Below, in pieces: positions 52,517-62,036 of a stretch of DNA of 64,000 nucleotides (position 1 is the stretch's first letter; each line of letters begins with the position of its first letter). The position numbers and the translations under genes are program-made. A model generated the notes under the pieces. The model ran no database searches and was not told the DNA's origin. It saw only the letters and a program-made list of their open reading frames with translations. The DNA is from Paenibacillus cookii (GTDB lineage: Bacteria; Bacillota; Bacilli; Paenibacillales; Paenibacillaceae), in contig NZ_BORW01000029.1 in the NCBI RefSeq assembly GCF_018333375.1, positions 1-64,000 on the forward strand. The letters run 5' to 3'.

Positions 52517-54325
52517 TTGAAGAGAAAGCTTTCGATATTTCTATTGACGCTTGCGATGTTTGGCGGATTGTTGGCTGGATGCGGGGGCGGCGATGAGAAA
52601 GCGGCAGATCCTGCGCCGACAGAGCAAGGAACGCAAAATAAAACCGACGACTCGAAAAAGACCGATGATACGGCCAAAACAGACGATACCGCAAAAACGG
52701 ATGACGACAAAAAGGACGATGCTGCGGCAACCGATCAAAACGACGGCCTGTTCCCGGCTTCCGATCCGGCTTCCAGCCCGGCAGCGGCCATGAACCGGAA
52801 AGACACGCTGATCGTGGGCATGACAGCGCCAAAGGGAATTTTTAACCCGTTCTACGGAGAAACCGCTTATGACCAATACGTCATTAAGACCTTGTTCAGC
52901 AGTTTTTTGGAAGTACAGAAAGACGGAACCTATGCAAATTCGCTTGCGGACAAGGTTGACGTATCGCCGGACGGCCTGAAGTATACGTACCATCTAAAAC
53001 CTGGCGTTAAGTATAGCGACGGAACGCCGGTAACGGTTAAAGATTACGTGTTTGCGCTTAAAGTGTTTCTTGACAGCAGCTATGACGGCCCGTCCGACCT
53101 GCTCAGCCTGAAGATCAAAGGCGGACAGGAGTACCACGACGGCAAAGCGAAGGATATTTCGGGGGTAAAAGTGATCGACGACAATACCGTCGAAGTGACC
53201 GTTCTGGAACCGCAGGCGATGACGAAAAACGACTTGGGTACGGTTTACCTGGTACCTGAAGCATACTACGGGAAGGGATACAAGCAAGGCAACACCGAGT
53301 CGATCAAAGCGCTCAACAATAAGCCGATCGGCAGCGGCCAATACGTGCTGACCAAATACGCTCCGGGCCAGGAGGTTGACCTTACGGCGAATCCGAATTA
53401 TTTCAAGGGCGCGCCGAAAATCAAAAACGTCGTCTTCAAAACAACGACCGAGGAAACGAAAATGGCCATGCTGCAATCCGGAGAAACCGATATGGACATG
53501 GTCACCGTCAGCGAAGATAACGTGGAGGAGCTTATCTCTTACGGCTTCCTGGACGTGAACATCTTCCCGACGAACGGTTACGGATACATCCAATTCAATC
53601 ATAAACTAAAGAAATTCCAAGACCTGAAAGTGCGTCAAGCGCTCGTATACGGCCTGAACCGTGCAGAGATCGTCGAAGGCGTCTACGGCAAGTACGCCGA
53701 CGTCATCAATATTCCGCAGTCCAAGGTATCCTGGGCGTATACCGATGAAAACATCGAAAAATATGAATTCAACCTCGATAAAGCAAAACAATTGCTGGAC
53801 GAAGCCGGATGGAAGGTCGGATCGGACGGCATCCGCGAAAAGGACGGGGAAAAATTGAAGATCAATTTCTCCGCGACGGCCGACAACTCGGTTGTAAATG
53901 CCATCATTCCGATCATGACCCAAAACTATAAGGAGCTTGGCATCGCTTTGACGTCCGAAACGCTTGATTTTAATGCCATCATGGACAAAAAGGATAAAGG
54001 CGACTACGAAATGTTCTTTGCGGCATGGGGACTCACGCCCGACCCGGATACGACGATCTTTATTACGAACGGGGCCCAGAACGAAATGGGCTATTCCAAT
54101 AAAAAAGTCGACGAGCTGATGCTTAAGGCGAAGGTCGAGCTGGACCAAAACAAACGCAAAGAGCTCTATAAAGAGCTGTATCAAGAGCTGAACCGCGACC
54201 TGCCGATGATCTTCATGTATCAGCGTAGAGACATGTGGCCGATCAATGCCAGAGTCAAAGGCTTCGATCTTTCCCCGTACAAAGATTTCTCTTACGGCCT
54301 TTATAACGTGGAGTTGCCGCAATAA
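52517..54325 (+). CDS. Peptide ABC transporter binding lipoprotein 1 (family 5)
   Basis: A 602-residue lipoprotein. The signal peptide ends at Cys22 in LLAGC. A low-complexity linker of repeated Lys-Thr-Asp-Asp units (about 35-75) leads to the family 5 binding domain, with LADKVDVSPDGLKYTYHLKP and VRQALVYGLNRAEIVEGVYG. It probably binds oligopeptides or dipeptides. The longest frame opens at 52397, but TTG at 52517 with AAGGGGG gives the correct signal peptide. It heads an operon with two permeases and two ATPases. Confidence 0.93.
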   Translation: MKRKLSIFLLTLAMFGGLLAGCGGGDEKAADPAPTEQGTQNKTDDSKKTDDTAKTDDTAKTDDDKKDDAAATDQNDGLFPASDPASSPAAAMNRKDTLIVGMTAPKGIFNPFYGETAYDQYVIKTLFSSFLEVQKDGTYANSLADKVDVSPDGLKYTYHLKPGVKYSDGTPVTVKDYVFALKVFLDSSYDGPSDLLSLKIKGGQEYHDGKAKDISGVKVIDDNTVEVTVLEPQAMTKNDLGTVYLVPEAYYGKGYKQGNTESIKALNNKPIGSGQYVLTKYAPGQEVDLTANPNYFKGAPKIKNVVFKTTTEETKMAMLQSGETDMDMVTVSEDNVEELISYGFLDVNIFPTNGYGYIQFNHKLKKFQDLKVRQALVYGLNRAEIVEGVYGKYADVINIPQSKVSWAYTDENIEKYEFNLDKAKQLLDEAGWKVGSDGIREKDGEKLKINFSATADNSVVNAIIPIMTQNYKELGIALTSETLDFNAIMDKKDKGDYEMFFAAWGLTPDPDTTIFITNGAQNEMGYSNKKVDELMLKAKVELDQNKRKELYKELYQELNRDLPMIFMYQRRDMWPINARVKGFDLSPYKDFSYGLYNVELPQ

Positions 54326-54342
54326 ACGATGGAATGCATGAT

Positions 54343-54372
54343 GCTCGGCTCCCGGCTTTCCGGGAGCCGGGC
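54343..54372 (+). other. Strong intra-operon hairpin without T tract
   Basis: GCTCGGCTCCCGG and CCGGGAGCCGGGC form a 13-pair stem on a CTTT loop (one G-U). There is no T run, so mRNA stabilisation of the binding-protein transcript is more likely than termination. Confidence 0.65.
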
Positions 54373-54401
54373 ATATCCACATAAAGCCGGGAGGAATCGT
54401 T

Positions 54402-55364
54402 ATGAAGCAGTACATTATCCGGAGGCTGCTGCAGATGATCCCGACCCTCATCGGGATATCCATCATCGTCTTTGCCATCTCTTCCCTAGTACCCGGAGAT
54501 TACATTACGGCCCAGAACAACCCGAACATGACCCAGGAAAAGGCGCAGCAGCTTAGGGAAATCTACGGACTTGACAAGCCGGCGGTACAGCGTTACTTCA
54601 TTTGGATCGGCAACATGCTGACAGGGAACATGGGCGATTCCCTGGTTCACAAGGAGCCCGTCACTTCCGTCATGAACAATTACGTATGGAACTCGTTTAT
54701 CATCGCCTTTTTCAGTTTGCTGCTCGCATGGATCATCGCGATCTTTGCCGGCGTATTTTCGGCCAAATTCCAATATTCCTTTTTCGATAAGATCGTAACC
54801 CTGCTCGTGTTTCTATTCATGTCTCTTCCATCGTTCTTTTTGGGGCTTTTGCTCATAAAAACGCTTTCATTGGAATTGAAGCTGTTCCCTGTAGGCGGCA
54901 TGACGACCGCGGGGCTTAACGCCGAGGGATGGGCATATATTTTGGACGTTCTAAAACACGCGGTTTTGCCGATCATTGTGTTGACGATGCTCAGTACGGG
55001 CAGCCTGACGCGTTATTTCAGAACCAGCATGCTTGAAGTCATCCATATGGATTATATTCGGACGGCACGGGCCAAAGGGCTCCACGAACGGGTCGTGATC
55101 TTCAAGCACGCCCTTCGCAATGCCATGCTGCCTGCGATCACGCTGTTGGGCTTTGAGCTTCCATCCCTGTTCGGCGGTGCGATTATCCTTGAAAAGATCT
55201 TCATATGGCCGGGGGTGGGGCAGGTATATCTCGAATCCATCAGTATGCGGGACTATCCTTTCATGCTTGGCTTCACGATTTTCATCGCACTGCTGACCCT
55301 GCTCGGAAACCTGTTGTCGGACGTGTTATACGGGGTCGCGGATCCAAGAATTCGGCTAAAGTGA
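54402..55364 (+). CDS. Peptide ABC permease 1 (DppB/OppB type)
   Basis: A 320-residue permease with about six membrane segments. The N-terminus KQYIIRRLLQMIPTLIGISI is typical of DppB. The ATPase-contact loop is DYIRTARAKGLHERVVIFKH. GGAGG precedes the ATG. It follows the binding-protein gene after the hairpin at 54343-54372. Confidence 0.94.
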   Translation: MKQYIIRRLLQMIPTLIGISIIVFAISSLVPGDYITAQNNPNMTQEKAQQLREIYGLDKPAVQRYFIWIGNMLTGNMGDSLVHKEPVTSVMNNYVWNSFIIAFFSLLLAWIIAIFAGVFSAKFQYSFFDKIVTLLVFLFMSLPSFFLGLLLIKTLSLELKLFPVGGMTTAGLNAEGWAYILDVLKHAVLPIIVLTMLSTGSLTRYFRTSMLEVIHMDYIRTARAKGLHERVVIFKHALRNAMLPAITLLGFELPSLFGGAIILEKIFIWPGVGQVYLESISMRDYPFMLGFTIFIALLTLLGNLLSDVLYGVADPRIRLK

Positions 55365-55377
55365 GGGGGGAGAATCC

Positions 55378-56304
55378 ATGTCCGTTATTGATGTAGCCAA
55401 AACAGACCCTACCGCCGGCAAAGCCATAAAAGCGCCCGCCTCTCCCTGGAGCATGGCCCTGCGGCGTTTTACCAGGAACAAACTGGCTCTGATCGGCTTT
55501 ATCATACTCGTCATCATGTTTGTCGTTTGCTTTTTCGGCCCGCTTTTTTCGCCTTACGAGCTTGAAGATTACAAAATTTCGATGAAAAACAAACCGCCAA
55601 GCGCGGAACATTGGCTCGGCACAGACAATCTCGGCCGCGACATCCTGCTTCGCGTCATGCTTGCGGGGAGAATATCGCTTTTGGTCGGACTCATATCTAC
55701 GACCATTTCGGTCATCGTCGGCGCAACGATGGGTTCCATCGCCGGCTTTTACGGCAGGGTGGCCGATACCGTCATTATGCGGATTACGGATATTTTCATG
55801 GCCATGCCGACCTTGCCGATCCTGATTATTTTGGGCGCGGTTTTGTCCGATTTAAAAGTCGATCCGAAATACCGTATATTTTTTCTTATGCTGATCATCG
55901 GCATTCTGGGTTGGACAACGATGGCGCGTTTGGTTCGCGGGCAAATTCTTTCCCTGCGCGAAATGGAGTACATGCAGGCCGTCGATGCACTGGGAATCCG
56001 GGACCGCCGCAAAATATTCAGGCACTTGCTGCCCAACACCGTTCCGATTATCATCGTTGCGGCCACGCTTAGCGTAGCCGGGGCGATTTTGTACGAATCC
56101 GTGCTGAGCTACCTGGGCATCGGCGTCGTTCCGCCGACACCGTCATGGGGCAATATGATATCGGCTGCCAACAACATGATCGATTTTCGAAAGAGGCCAT
56201 GGCTGTGGATTCCTCCGGGCATGTGCATTCTTATCACGGTTGTAGCGATTAACTTAATAGGTGACGGGTTAAGGGATGCCTTAGATCCGAAAACGAAAAA
56301 ATAG
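55378..56304 (+). CDS. Peptide ABC permease 1 (DppC/OppC type)
   Basis: A 308-residue permease. An N-terminal cytoplasmic arm and a first membrane segment (about 40-62) precede the KPPSAEHWLGTDNLGRDIL hallmark of DppC. The contact loop EYMQAVDALGIRDRRKIFRH is present, and it ends DGLRDALDPKTKK. It begins 13 bases after its partner. Confidence 0.94.
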   Translation: MSVIDVAKTDPTAGKAIKAPASPWSMALRRFTRNKLALIGFIILVIMFVVCFFGPLFSPYELEDYKISMKNKPPSAEHWLGTDNLGRDILLRVMLAGRISLLVGLISTTISVIVGATMGSIAGFYGRVADTVIMRITDIFMAMPTLPILIILGAVLSDLKVDPKYRIFFLMLIIGILGWTTMARLVRGQILSLREMEYMQAVDALGIRDRRKIFRHLLPNTVPIIIVAATLSVAGAILYESVLSYLGIGVVPPTPSWGNMISAANNMIDFRKRPWLWIPPGMCILITVVAINLIGDGLRDALDPKTKK

Positions 56305-56315
56305 GGGATTCGAAT

Positions 56316-57299
56316 ATGGCGAAAAATCTGGTTGAATTTCGAAACTTGCAAACTCATTTCCGCACTTCCGCCGGCGTGGTCAAAGCGGTCGACGATGTCA
56401 GCTTTACGATTCGCGAGGGGGAAACCTTATGCGTCGTCGGCGAATCGGGCTGCGGCAAAAGCGTGACCGCCATGTCGATGATGCGCCTCGTGGAATCGCC
56501 TCCAGGGAACATCGTCGGCGGTGAAATCGTTTTTGAAGGCAAAGACCTGCTGAAACTGAACAACAACGAAATGAGAAGAATCCGCGGCAATGAAATCTCA
56601 ATCATATTTCAGGAGCCGATGTCATCCTTAAACCCGGTCCTTACGATCGGCGAACAGATCACCGAACCGCTGATGCTCCATCTGATGATGGACCGAAAGG
56701 CCGCCAAAAAACGGGCTATCGAGCTGATCCGTCTGGTCGGCATCCCAAGGGCGGAGGAAATCTTCCATTCCTATCCGCATGAGCTTAGCGGCGGCATGCG
56801 CCAGCGCATCATGATTGCCATTGCTCTGAGCTGCAACCCGAAGCTGCTGATCGCAGACGAACCGACGACGGCTCTGGACGTGACGATCCAGGCCCAAATT
56901 CTCGATCTGATGCGGGATATCAAGAAAAAACTGAATACGTCCATTATGCTGATTACCCATGATTTGGGCGTCGTCGCGGAGATGGCCGATTTCGTTGTTG
57001 TCATGTACGCAGGCAAAGTCATTGAGGAAGCGCCGGTCGTCGAATTGTTCAAAAACCCGAAACATCCGTATACCCAAGGGCTTTTGAAAGCCAAGCCGGT
57101 CATCAACCAGACGAAGGAGAGGTTGTACACGATCCCGGGTCAAGTCCCCAATCCGATCGAGCTCGGAAGCAATTGCCACTTTCATGACCGCTGTGCCTTT
57201 TGCATGGACATCTGCAAAACGAAAGAACCGCCCCTCCGCGCCCATGAATCGGGCCACAAAACGGCATGCTGGCTCTATGAGGAAGAGGGGAGAGGGTAA
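56316..57299 (+). CDS. Peptide ABC transporter ATPase 1 (DppD/OppD type)
   Basis: A 327-residue ATPase. Walker A GESGCGKS lies at 42-49, the signature is LSGGMRQRIMIAIAL, and Walker B is LLIADEPTTALD. The C-terminal oligopeptide-transporter domain has the usual cysteine pattern (CHFHDRCAFCMDIC). It follows the DppC gene by 11 bases and precedes the DppF-type ATPase by three. Confidence 0.95.
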   Translation: MAKNLVEFRNLQTHFRTSAGVVKAVDDVSFTIREGETLCVVGESGCGKSVTAMSMMRLVESPPGNIVGGEIVFEGKDLLKLNNNEMRRIRGNEISIIFQEPMSSLNPVLTIGEQITEPLMLHLMMDRKAAKKRAIELIRLVGIPRAEEIFHSYPHELSGGMRQRIMIAIALSCNPKLLIADEPTTALDVTIQAQILDLMRDIKKKLNTSIMLITHDLGVVAEMADFVVVMYAGKVIEEAPVVELFKNPKHPYTQGLLKAKPVINQTKERLYTIPGQVPNPIELGSNCHFHDRCAFCMDICKTKEPPLRAHESGHKTACWLYEEEGRG

Positions 57300-57302
57300 G
57301 CG

Positions 57303-58268
57303 ATGGGCGAAGCGTTGATCGAAGTCAAAAACCTGAAAAAATACTTTCCGATCACCGGCGGCGTATTTCAGCGCACCGTCGGGTACGTCAAAGCGGTTGA
57401 CGACGTGTCCTTCGACATCCGCCGCGGCGAGTCTTTCGGGCTGGTAGGCGAATCCGGATGCGGGAAAAGCACCACTGGCCGCACAATTCTCCGCCTGCAC
57501 GAAAAAACCGCCGGCGAGGTTAGGTTTAAAGGCCAGGATCTGTTCGGACTGCCCAAAAACAAGCTGAGGGAGCTGCGTCCGGAACTGCAAATCGTATTCC
57601 AGGACCCGTTCAGCTCTTTGAATCCCAGGATCAAAGTAGGGGAAGCCATCGGGGAGGCGCTGCTTGAGCACGGCCTGATCGAGAGGAAAAAGCTGAAGGA
57701 AAAGGTCGTCGAAACGCTGGAGATCTGCGGGCTGGCAAGCTATCATTACGACCGTTTTCCCCATGAGTTCTCGGGCGGGCAACGGCAGCGGATCGGGATT
57801 GCGCGGGCGCTCATCCTGAACCCCGACTTTATCGTCGCGGACGAACCCGTCTCGGCACTGGACGTATCGATCCAGGCGCAGATCATCAACCTGCTTAGCG
57901 ATTTGCAAAAGGAGCGGCAGTTGACCTATCTCTTCATCTCCCATGATTTGAGCGTCGTCGAGCATTTATGCGACCGGATCGGCGTGATGTATTTGGGCTC
58001 CATGGCGGAAATGGCGGACAAAAAGGCGCTTTTTTCAAACCCGCTGCACCCGTATACGAAAGCCCTGCTCTCGGCAATCCCGATCCCCGACCCGACGCTA
58101 AAGCGGGAGCGGATCGTTTTGCAAGGCGACATCCCAAGTCCGGCCAATCCGCCCTCGGGATGCAAATTCCATACGCGCTGCCCGTTGGCGTCCGATATTT
58201 GCAAAAAGGAAATCCCGGCGTTCCGCGAGGCCGAACCGGGCCACTTCGTGGCATGCCATTTTGCTTGA
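57303..58268 (+). CDS. Peptide ABC transporter ATPase 1 (DppF/OppF type)
   Basis: A 321-residue ATPase. Walker A GESGCGKS lies at 49-56, the Q-loop region contains QIVFQDPFSSLNPR, the signature is FSGGQRQRIGIARAL and Walker B is FIVADEPVSALD. The KYFPITGG N-terminus is typical of OppF. It is the last gene of operon 1, followed by a terminator. Confidence 0.95.
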   Translation: MGEALIEVKNLKKYFPITGGVFQRTVGYVKAVDDVSFDIRRGESFGLVGESGCGKSTTGRTILRLHEKTAGEVRFKGQDLFGLPKNKLRELRPELQIVFQDPFSSLNPRIKVGEAIGEALLEHGLIERKKLKEKVVETLEICGLASYHYDRFPHEFSGGQRQRIGIARALILNPDFIVADEPVSALDVSIQAQIINLLSDLQKERQLTYLFISHDLSVVEHLCDRIGVMYLGSMAEMADKKALFSNPLHPYTKALLSAIPIPDPTLKRERIVLQGDIPSPANPPSGCKFHTRCPLASDICKKEIPAFREAEPGHFVACHFA

Positions 58269-58275
58269 CCCATTG

Positions 58276-58322
58276 AACTTATCGAATCTTTCTTTCCAAG
58301 AAGAGATTCGGTAAGTTTTTTG
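58276..58322 (+). terminator. Terminator of peptide-transporter operon 1
   Basis: AACTTA..CGAATCT pairs with AGATTCG..TAAGTT with single-base bulges, followed by TTTTT. Confidence 0.8.
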
Positions 58323-58738
58323 GTATTTTTAGGAGCATAAGGAAAACCGATCTGTTATGTAAATACTGATAAGGCAAACCCTAAGAACAGTTGAAAATCG
58401 TAAGCAATTCCATGAAATACAATAATTACATTTCGATGTATTTATTCATAATTATTCCATTGACAGATGAATCTGTTTCCAGTAAATTTGATCGTATTAT
58501 ATCGAATATTTACCATGTCAGATAACCTGACAACTAAATTGAAATCCGGACGGCGTTCAACCGTTGTAAGCGAATTCAATTTTTCCATCACTTCCGAACA
58601 GGCCATTTCTTACTCAGGCATCCTCTGCTCTTTAACATTAAAACCCGAAAAGAAATGGTTTCTATTTTCACGATAAACCCATTGTTGCCGCTTGTTTTGC
58701 GTCATTAAAAAAATTAATCCGATGTGCCTAAAAAAATA
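58323..58738. other. AT-rich intergenic region, no gene
   Basis: About 415 bases between operon 1 and the operon 2 promoter. A plus-strand frame at 58467-58676 has no ribosome site or recognisable product. No repeat or RNA was identified. Confidence 0.45.
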
Positions 58739-58767
58739 TTGACGTGAGTTTAATTTACACGTATCAT
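58739..58767 (+). promoter_or_regulatory. Promoter of peptide-transporter operon 2
   Basis: TTGACG (58739-58744) and TATCAT (58762-58767), spacer 17. It is a close relative of the operon 1 promoter at 52268-52296. Confidence 0.65.
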
Positions 58768-58824
58768 TACATTAAATTTATGTAGGAAGTTTTACCCAGC
58801 ACAAATCGACACCCTTTTTGCTGA

Positions 58825-58868
58825 TTTCAATTGACCGATGGTCATTTAAAGCATTAATGCTTTATTGC
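58825..58868 (+). promoter_or_regulatory. Conserved leader block, copy 2
   Basis: It matches 52357-52400 at 43 of 44 bases. It contains TGACCGATGGTCA (58832-58844) and a longer palindrome AAAGCATTAATGCTTT (58848-58863). It starts about 55 bases after the promoter. Confidence 0.7.
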
Positions 58869-59206
58869 GTTATTAGGTATCCGTAATTATGTCCGGGTTG
58901 TTCACAATTTTCATCTCTCTCCCGGAGCGGATTCGGTGCCGCAATCTCCTAACATTTGGATATATTAATTTTTTAATATATTGCTTCACCTGTTGCCGTC
59001 ACCCTGGCTTTTTACATGGCTATAACACTAGAGGGGGAAATGCGTTAGGCGTAATTCGGGGCAGTAGAACGAATTTAACACAGGTGTAAAAGTCCCTGAT
59101 AGCCGGCGGACAAGCTTCGCTTGGACTATTAGTCGGGCTTTTGGGATGTTCCATGCAGCAATTGCAGGTATCCATCATTTTATTTTCAAAGGGGAGGAAT
59201 ATGGTA
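58869..59206 (+). other. Long leader of operon 2 with potential RNA structure
   Basis: No gene is recognised; a frame at 58889-59089 is unlikely. Possible stems are AATTCG/CGAATT (59053-59058 with 59070-59075), AGTCC/GGACT (about 59091-59126) and CAAGC-ttc-GCTTG (about 59111-59123). An AGCC/GGCT stem ending in TTTT at about 59142 would resemble an attenuator. No known riboswitch was recognised. Confidence 0.3.
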
Positions 59207-60946
59207 ATGGCAAGTAAGAAAAAGTGGTTGTCCTTATTGGTATCATTGTCTGTTGTCAGTGCTCTGTTCGTAGGTTGCGGCGATTCCAAAACCGCCGATG
59301 CGCCTAAAGACGAGCTGAAGAAAGAAGAGCCGGCAAAAAGCGAAGGTGACAAAAAAGAAGAACCGGCGGCCGGCACGCCTAAAGACGGCGGCACGCTGAC
59401 TTTCGGAAGCACATCCGACATCGTTAGCGTTAACCCGATCTACGTGCAGGACACGGCTTCGGGCGACGCTGAGCAATTTTTGTTCGCTAAAATTTTCGAC
59501 ATCGACCGTTCCGGTAAAGTGGCCGTTGAGCCTTGGTCCTTGGCTGCAGAGCCAATGAAGATTTCCGAAAACGGCTTGGAATACACCGTTAAACTGAAAG
59601 ACAACGCAAAGTGGAGCGACGGTCAGCCGATCACTGCCGACGACGCTGTTTTCACGATCGAAACGGTTCGCAACCCTAAAGCGGGCGCTCCTGGAATCAC
59701 GGGATTCGACAAAGTGAGCAAAGTCGAAAAAGTTGACGATCACACGTTCAAAGTGACGCTGAAAGAAGTATATGCTCCATTCCAATACGTACTTGCTATG
59801 GAAATCATTCCGAAGCACGTCCTCAAAGACGTGAAGCCGGAAGAAATGCAAAAATACGTATACGGTACCGATCCTGCCAAAACCGTTACAAGCGGCCCTT
59901 GGAAATGGACGGAGTGGAAACAAAAAGAATATTTGACGTTTGAAGCGAATCCGGATTACTGGGGTCCTAAGCCTCACATCCAAAAAGTCGTTTACAAAAT
60001 CTATGCTGACCAAAACACGGAAGTCCAAGCCCTCATCAAAGGCGACATCGACCTGGCGAACGGCGTTCCTGTAACTCAGCTGGAAGTGCTGAAAAGCAAA
60101 GACAACCTGTCTGTCGATCCGACTCCAGGTCCTCAATACGAATACATCGGCCTGAACCACAAAGCCGACAACTTCAAAGATAAATACGTTCCATGGTCCA
60201 GCCCGAAAACAAGACAAGCGATGGCATACGCCCTCAACCGTCAAGGCATGATCGACAACGTTCTGAAAGGCATCGGTTCGGTTATGGACGCACCGTTCCT
60301 TCCAGGTTCTTGGGCAGATCCGAAGGAAGCCGCTACCCACTATGACTACAATCCTGAAAAAGCAAAACAATTGCTTGCTGAAGACGGATGGAAGCCTGGC
60401 AAAGACGGCATTCTCGAGAAAGACGGACACCGCTTCTCCTTCGAACTGCAATACAACGCCGGCAACAGCCGTCGTGAAGGCGTGGCAACGGTTATCCAGC
60501 AAAACCTGGCTGACGTAGGCATTGAAGTGAAGCCTAAAGCGCTCGACTTCTCCGCATGGGTTGACCAAAACCTGAACCCTGGTAAATTCGAAGCCGTTCT
60601 GATCGGCTGGTCCCTGAACAATCCGGATCCGGACCAAGAAAGTATCTTCGGTTCCAAGTTTACGCCGCCAACCGGCCAAAACAACGTATGGTACAACAAC
60701 CCTGAATTGGATAAGCTCTGGCAGCAAGGCACTTCGACTGTAGACCAAGCAAAACGTGCCGAAATCTACAAAGAAGCTGCGAAAATCCTGTCGACTGACC
60801 TGCCTTACATCTTTATGTACCAATATGGTGCACCAACAGCAATGTCCAAGAAGATTAAATTTGCAGAAGAAGACAAACCAGAAGCAACGCTTGCTTACGG
60901 CTACTTCTTCCACGCAATCAACTGGTGGATCGACGACGCAAAATAA
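59207..60946 (+). CDS. Peptide ABC transporter binding lipoprotein 2 (family 5)
   Basis: A 579-residue lipoprotein. The signal peptide ends at Cys24 in LFVGC. A Lys/Glu-rich linker (about 28-60) leads to a family 5 binding domain with LAAEPMKISENGLEYTVKLK and TRQAMAYALNRQGMIDNVLK. The frame opens at 59141. Of two close ATGs, 59207 is nine bases after GGAGG and is preferred over 59201. Its codon use looks more A/T-ending than the neighbouring hydrolases, which may reflect high expression. Confidence 0.93.
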   Translation: MASKKKWLSLLVSLSVVSALFVGCGDSKTADAPKDELKKEEPAKSEGDKKEEPAAGTPKDGGTLTFGSTSDIVSVNPIYVQDTASGDAEQFLFAKIFDIDRSGKVAVEPWSLAAEPMKISENGLEYTVKLKDNAKWSDGQPITADDAVFTIETVRNPKAGAPGITGFDKVSKVEKVDDHTFKVTLKEVYAPFQYVLAMEIIPKHVLKDVKPEEMQKYVYGTDPAKTVTSGPWKWTEWKQKEYLTFEANPDYWGPKPHIQKVVYKIYADQNTEVQALIKGDIDLANGVPVTQLEVLKSKDNLSVDPTPGPQYEYIGLNHKADNFKDKYVPWSSPKTRQAMAYALNRQGMIDNVLKGIGSVMDAPFLPGSWADPKEAATHYDYNPEKAKQLLAEDGWKPGKDGILEKDGHRFSFELQYNAGNSRREGVATVIQQNLADVGIEVKPKALDFSAWVDQNLNPGKFEAVLIGWSLNNPDPDQESIFGSKFTPPTGQNNVWYNNPELDKLWQQGTSTVDQAKRAEIYKEAAKILSTDLPYIFMYQYGAPTAMSKKIKFAEEDKPEATLAYGYFFHAINWWIDDAK

Positions 60947-60982
60947 TAAATTGGATCACAATTTAGGGGCGCAAACGTGCTA

Positions 60983-61014
60983 GAGGGGAAGACATCTTCC
61001 CCTCGCCCTTTTTT
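60983..61014 (+). terminator. Partial terminator after binding protein 2
   Basis: GAGGGGAAGA and TCTTCCCCTC form a 10-bp stem (60983-61004), followed after GCCC by six T residues. As in the sugar operon, it separates the binding protein from its permeases. Confidence 0.75.
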
Positions 61015-61067
61015 GCGTTTTCGGATGGTTGCGGTGTCGCGTACGTTTAATTTTAGGAGGATCAATT

Positions 61068-62036
61068 ATGACTGAATATCTCATCCGCCGCTTGCTGCAA
61101 TCCATATTGGTATTGTTTTTGGTTTCGGTGGCTGCATTTGGCTTGATGCATGCTGCACCGGGCGGTCCGACCCAAATGATGATTTCCCCGGGACTTTCGC
61201 CTGAGACCGCAGCGATTCAAAAGCATAACCTGGGTCTGGACAAACCAGTACCTACACAGTACGTCATTTGGCTTAAAAACATGTTAAAAGGCGATATGGG
61301 ATATACGTTTAAAAACAATGTTCCTGTTGGCGACGTGATTTGGCCTGCCGTAAAAAACACGCTTGTCTTGATGTCTTTTTCCTGGGTTTTAAGTTTGATC
61401 ATCGCCATTCCGTGGGGGATTTATAACAGTACCCGCGAATACGGCTTGTCTGACCAGACGGCCAACTTCGTCACTTATATCGGTTTTGCGATGCCGACCT
61501 TCTGGTTCGGTATCATCTTGCAGGAGTTTTTCTCGTTGAAAATGGATTGGTTGCCGCTCTCGGACATGTATTCCATGGATAAGCAAGGGAATGTCGGCGA
61601 CTTATTTATGCACTTGATTTTGCCTTCAACCGTGCTGGTTCTCGTCAATTTGGCCGGTTATGTCAAATACTCCCGTTCAAGCATGCTGGAGGTATTGGAG
61701 CAGGATTATATCCGTACCGCTCGCGCGAAGGGTGTTCCTGAACGTAAAGTTATTTTCCGTCATGCGCTCCGCAATGCATTAATTCCGATCATTACAGTAT
61801 TAGGTATGGACCTGGCAAGCCTCGTCGCGGGGGCCACCCTTACGGAAAACGTATTTAACTGGCCGGGAATGGGGCGTTTGTTCGTCGATATGGCAAGGTC
61901 CCGCGAATATTCAGTGCTGATGGCCATTACGATGATTACCGCCGTGGCGGTGGTGCTTGGCAACCTGATAGCTGATATCCTTTATAAATTGGTAGACCCA
62001 CGAGTTCAAATCGGACGCAAAGGAGGAAAAGCCTAA
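61068..62036 (+). CDS. Peptide ABC permease 2 (DppB/OppB type)
   Basis: A 322-residue permease with about six membrane segments. The N-terminus TEYLIRRLLQSILVLFLVSV and the loop DYIRTARAKGVPERKVIFRH mark the DppB type. The frame opens at 61029, but the ATG at 61068 with AGGAGG is the start. Stop and next start share one base (TAATG). Confidence 0.94.
   Translation: MTEYLIRRLLQSILVLFLVSVAAFGLMHAAPGGPTQMMISPGLSPETAAIQKHNLGLDKPVPTQYVIWLKNMLKGDMGYTFKNNVPVGDVIWPAVKNTLVLMSFSWVLSLIIAIPWGIYNSTREYGLSDQTANFVTYIGFAMPTFWFGIILQEFFSLKMDWLPLSDMYSMDKQGNVGDLFMHLILPSTVLVLVNLAGYVKYSRSSMLEVLEQDYIRTARAKGVPERKVIFRHALRNALIPIITVLGMDLASLVAGATLTENVFNWPGMGRLFVDMARSREYSVLMAITMITAVAVVLGNLIADILYKLVDPRVQIGRKGGKA

Noticed and set aside
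52641..52730. Tandem repeats in binding protein 1
   Set aside because: The repeated Lys-Thr-Asp-Asp codons form an ordinary hydrophilic linker after a lipoprotein signal, common in such proteins.
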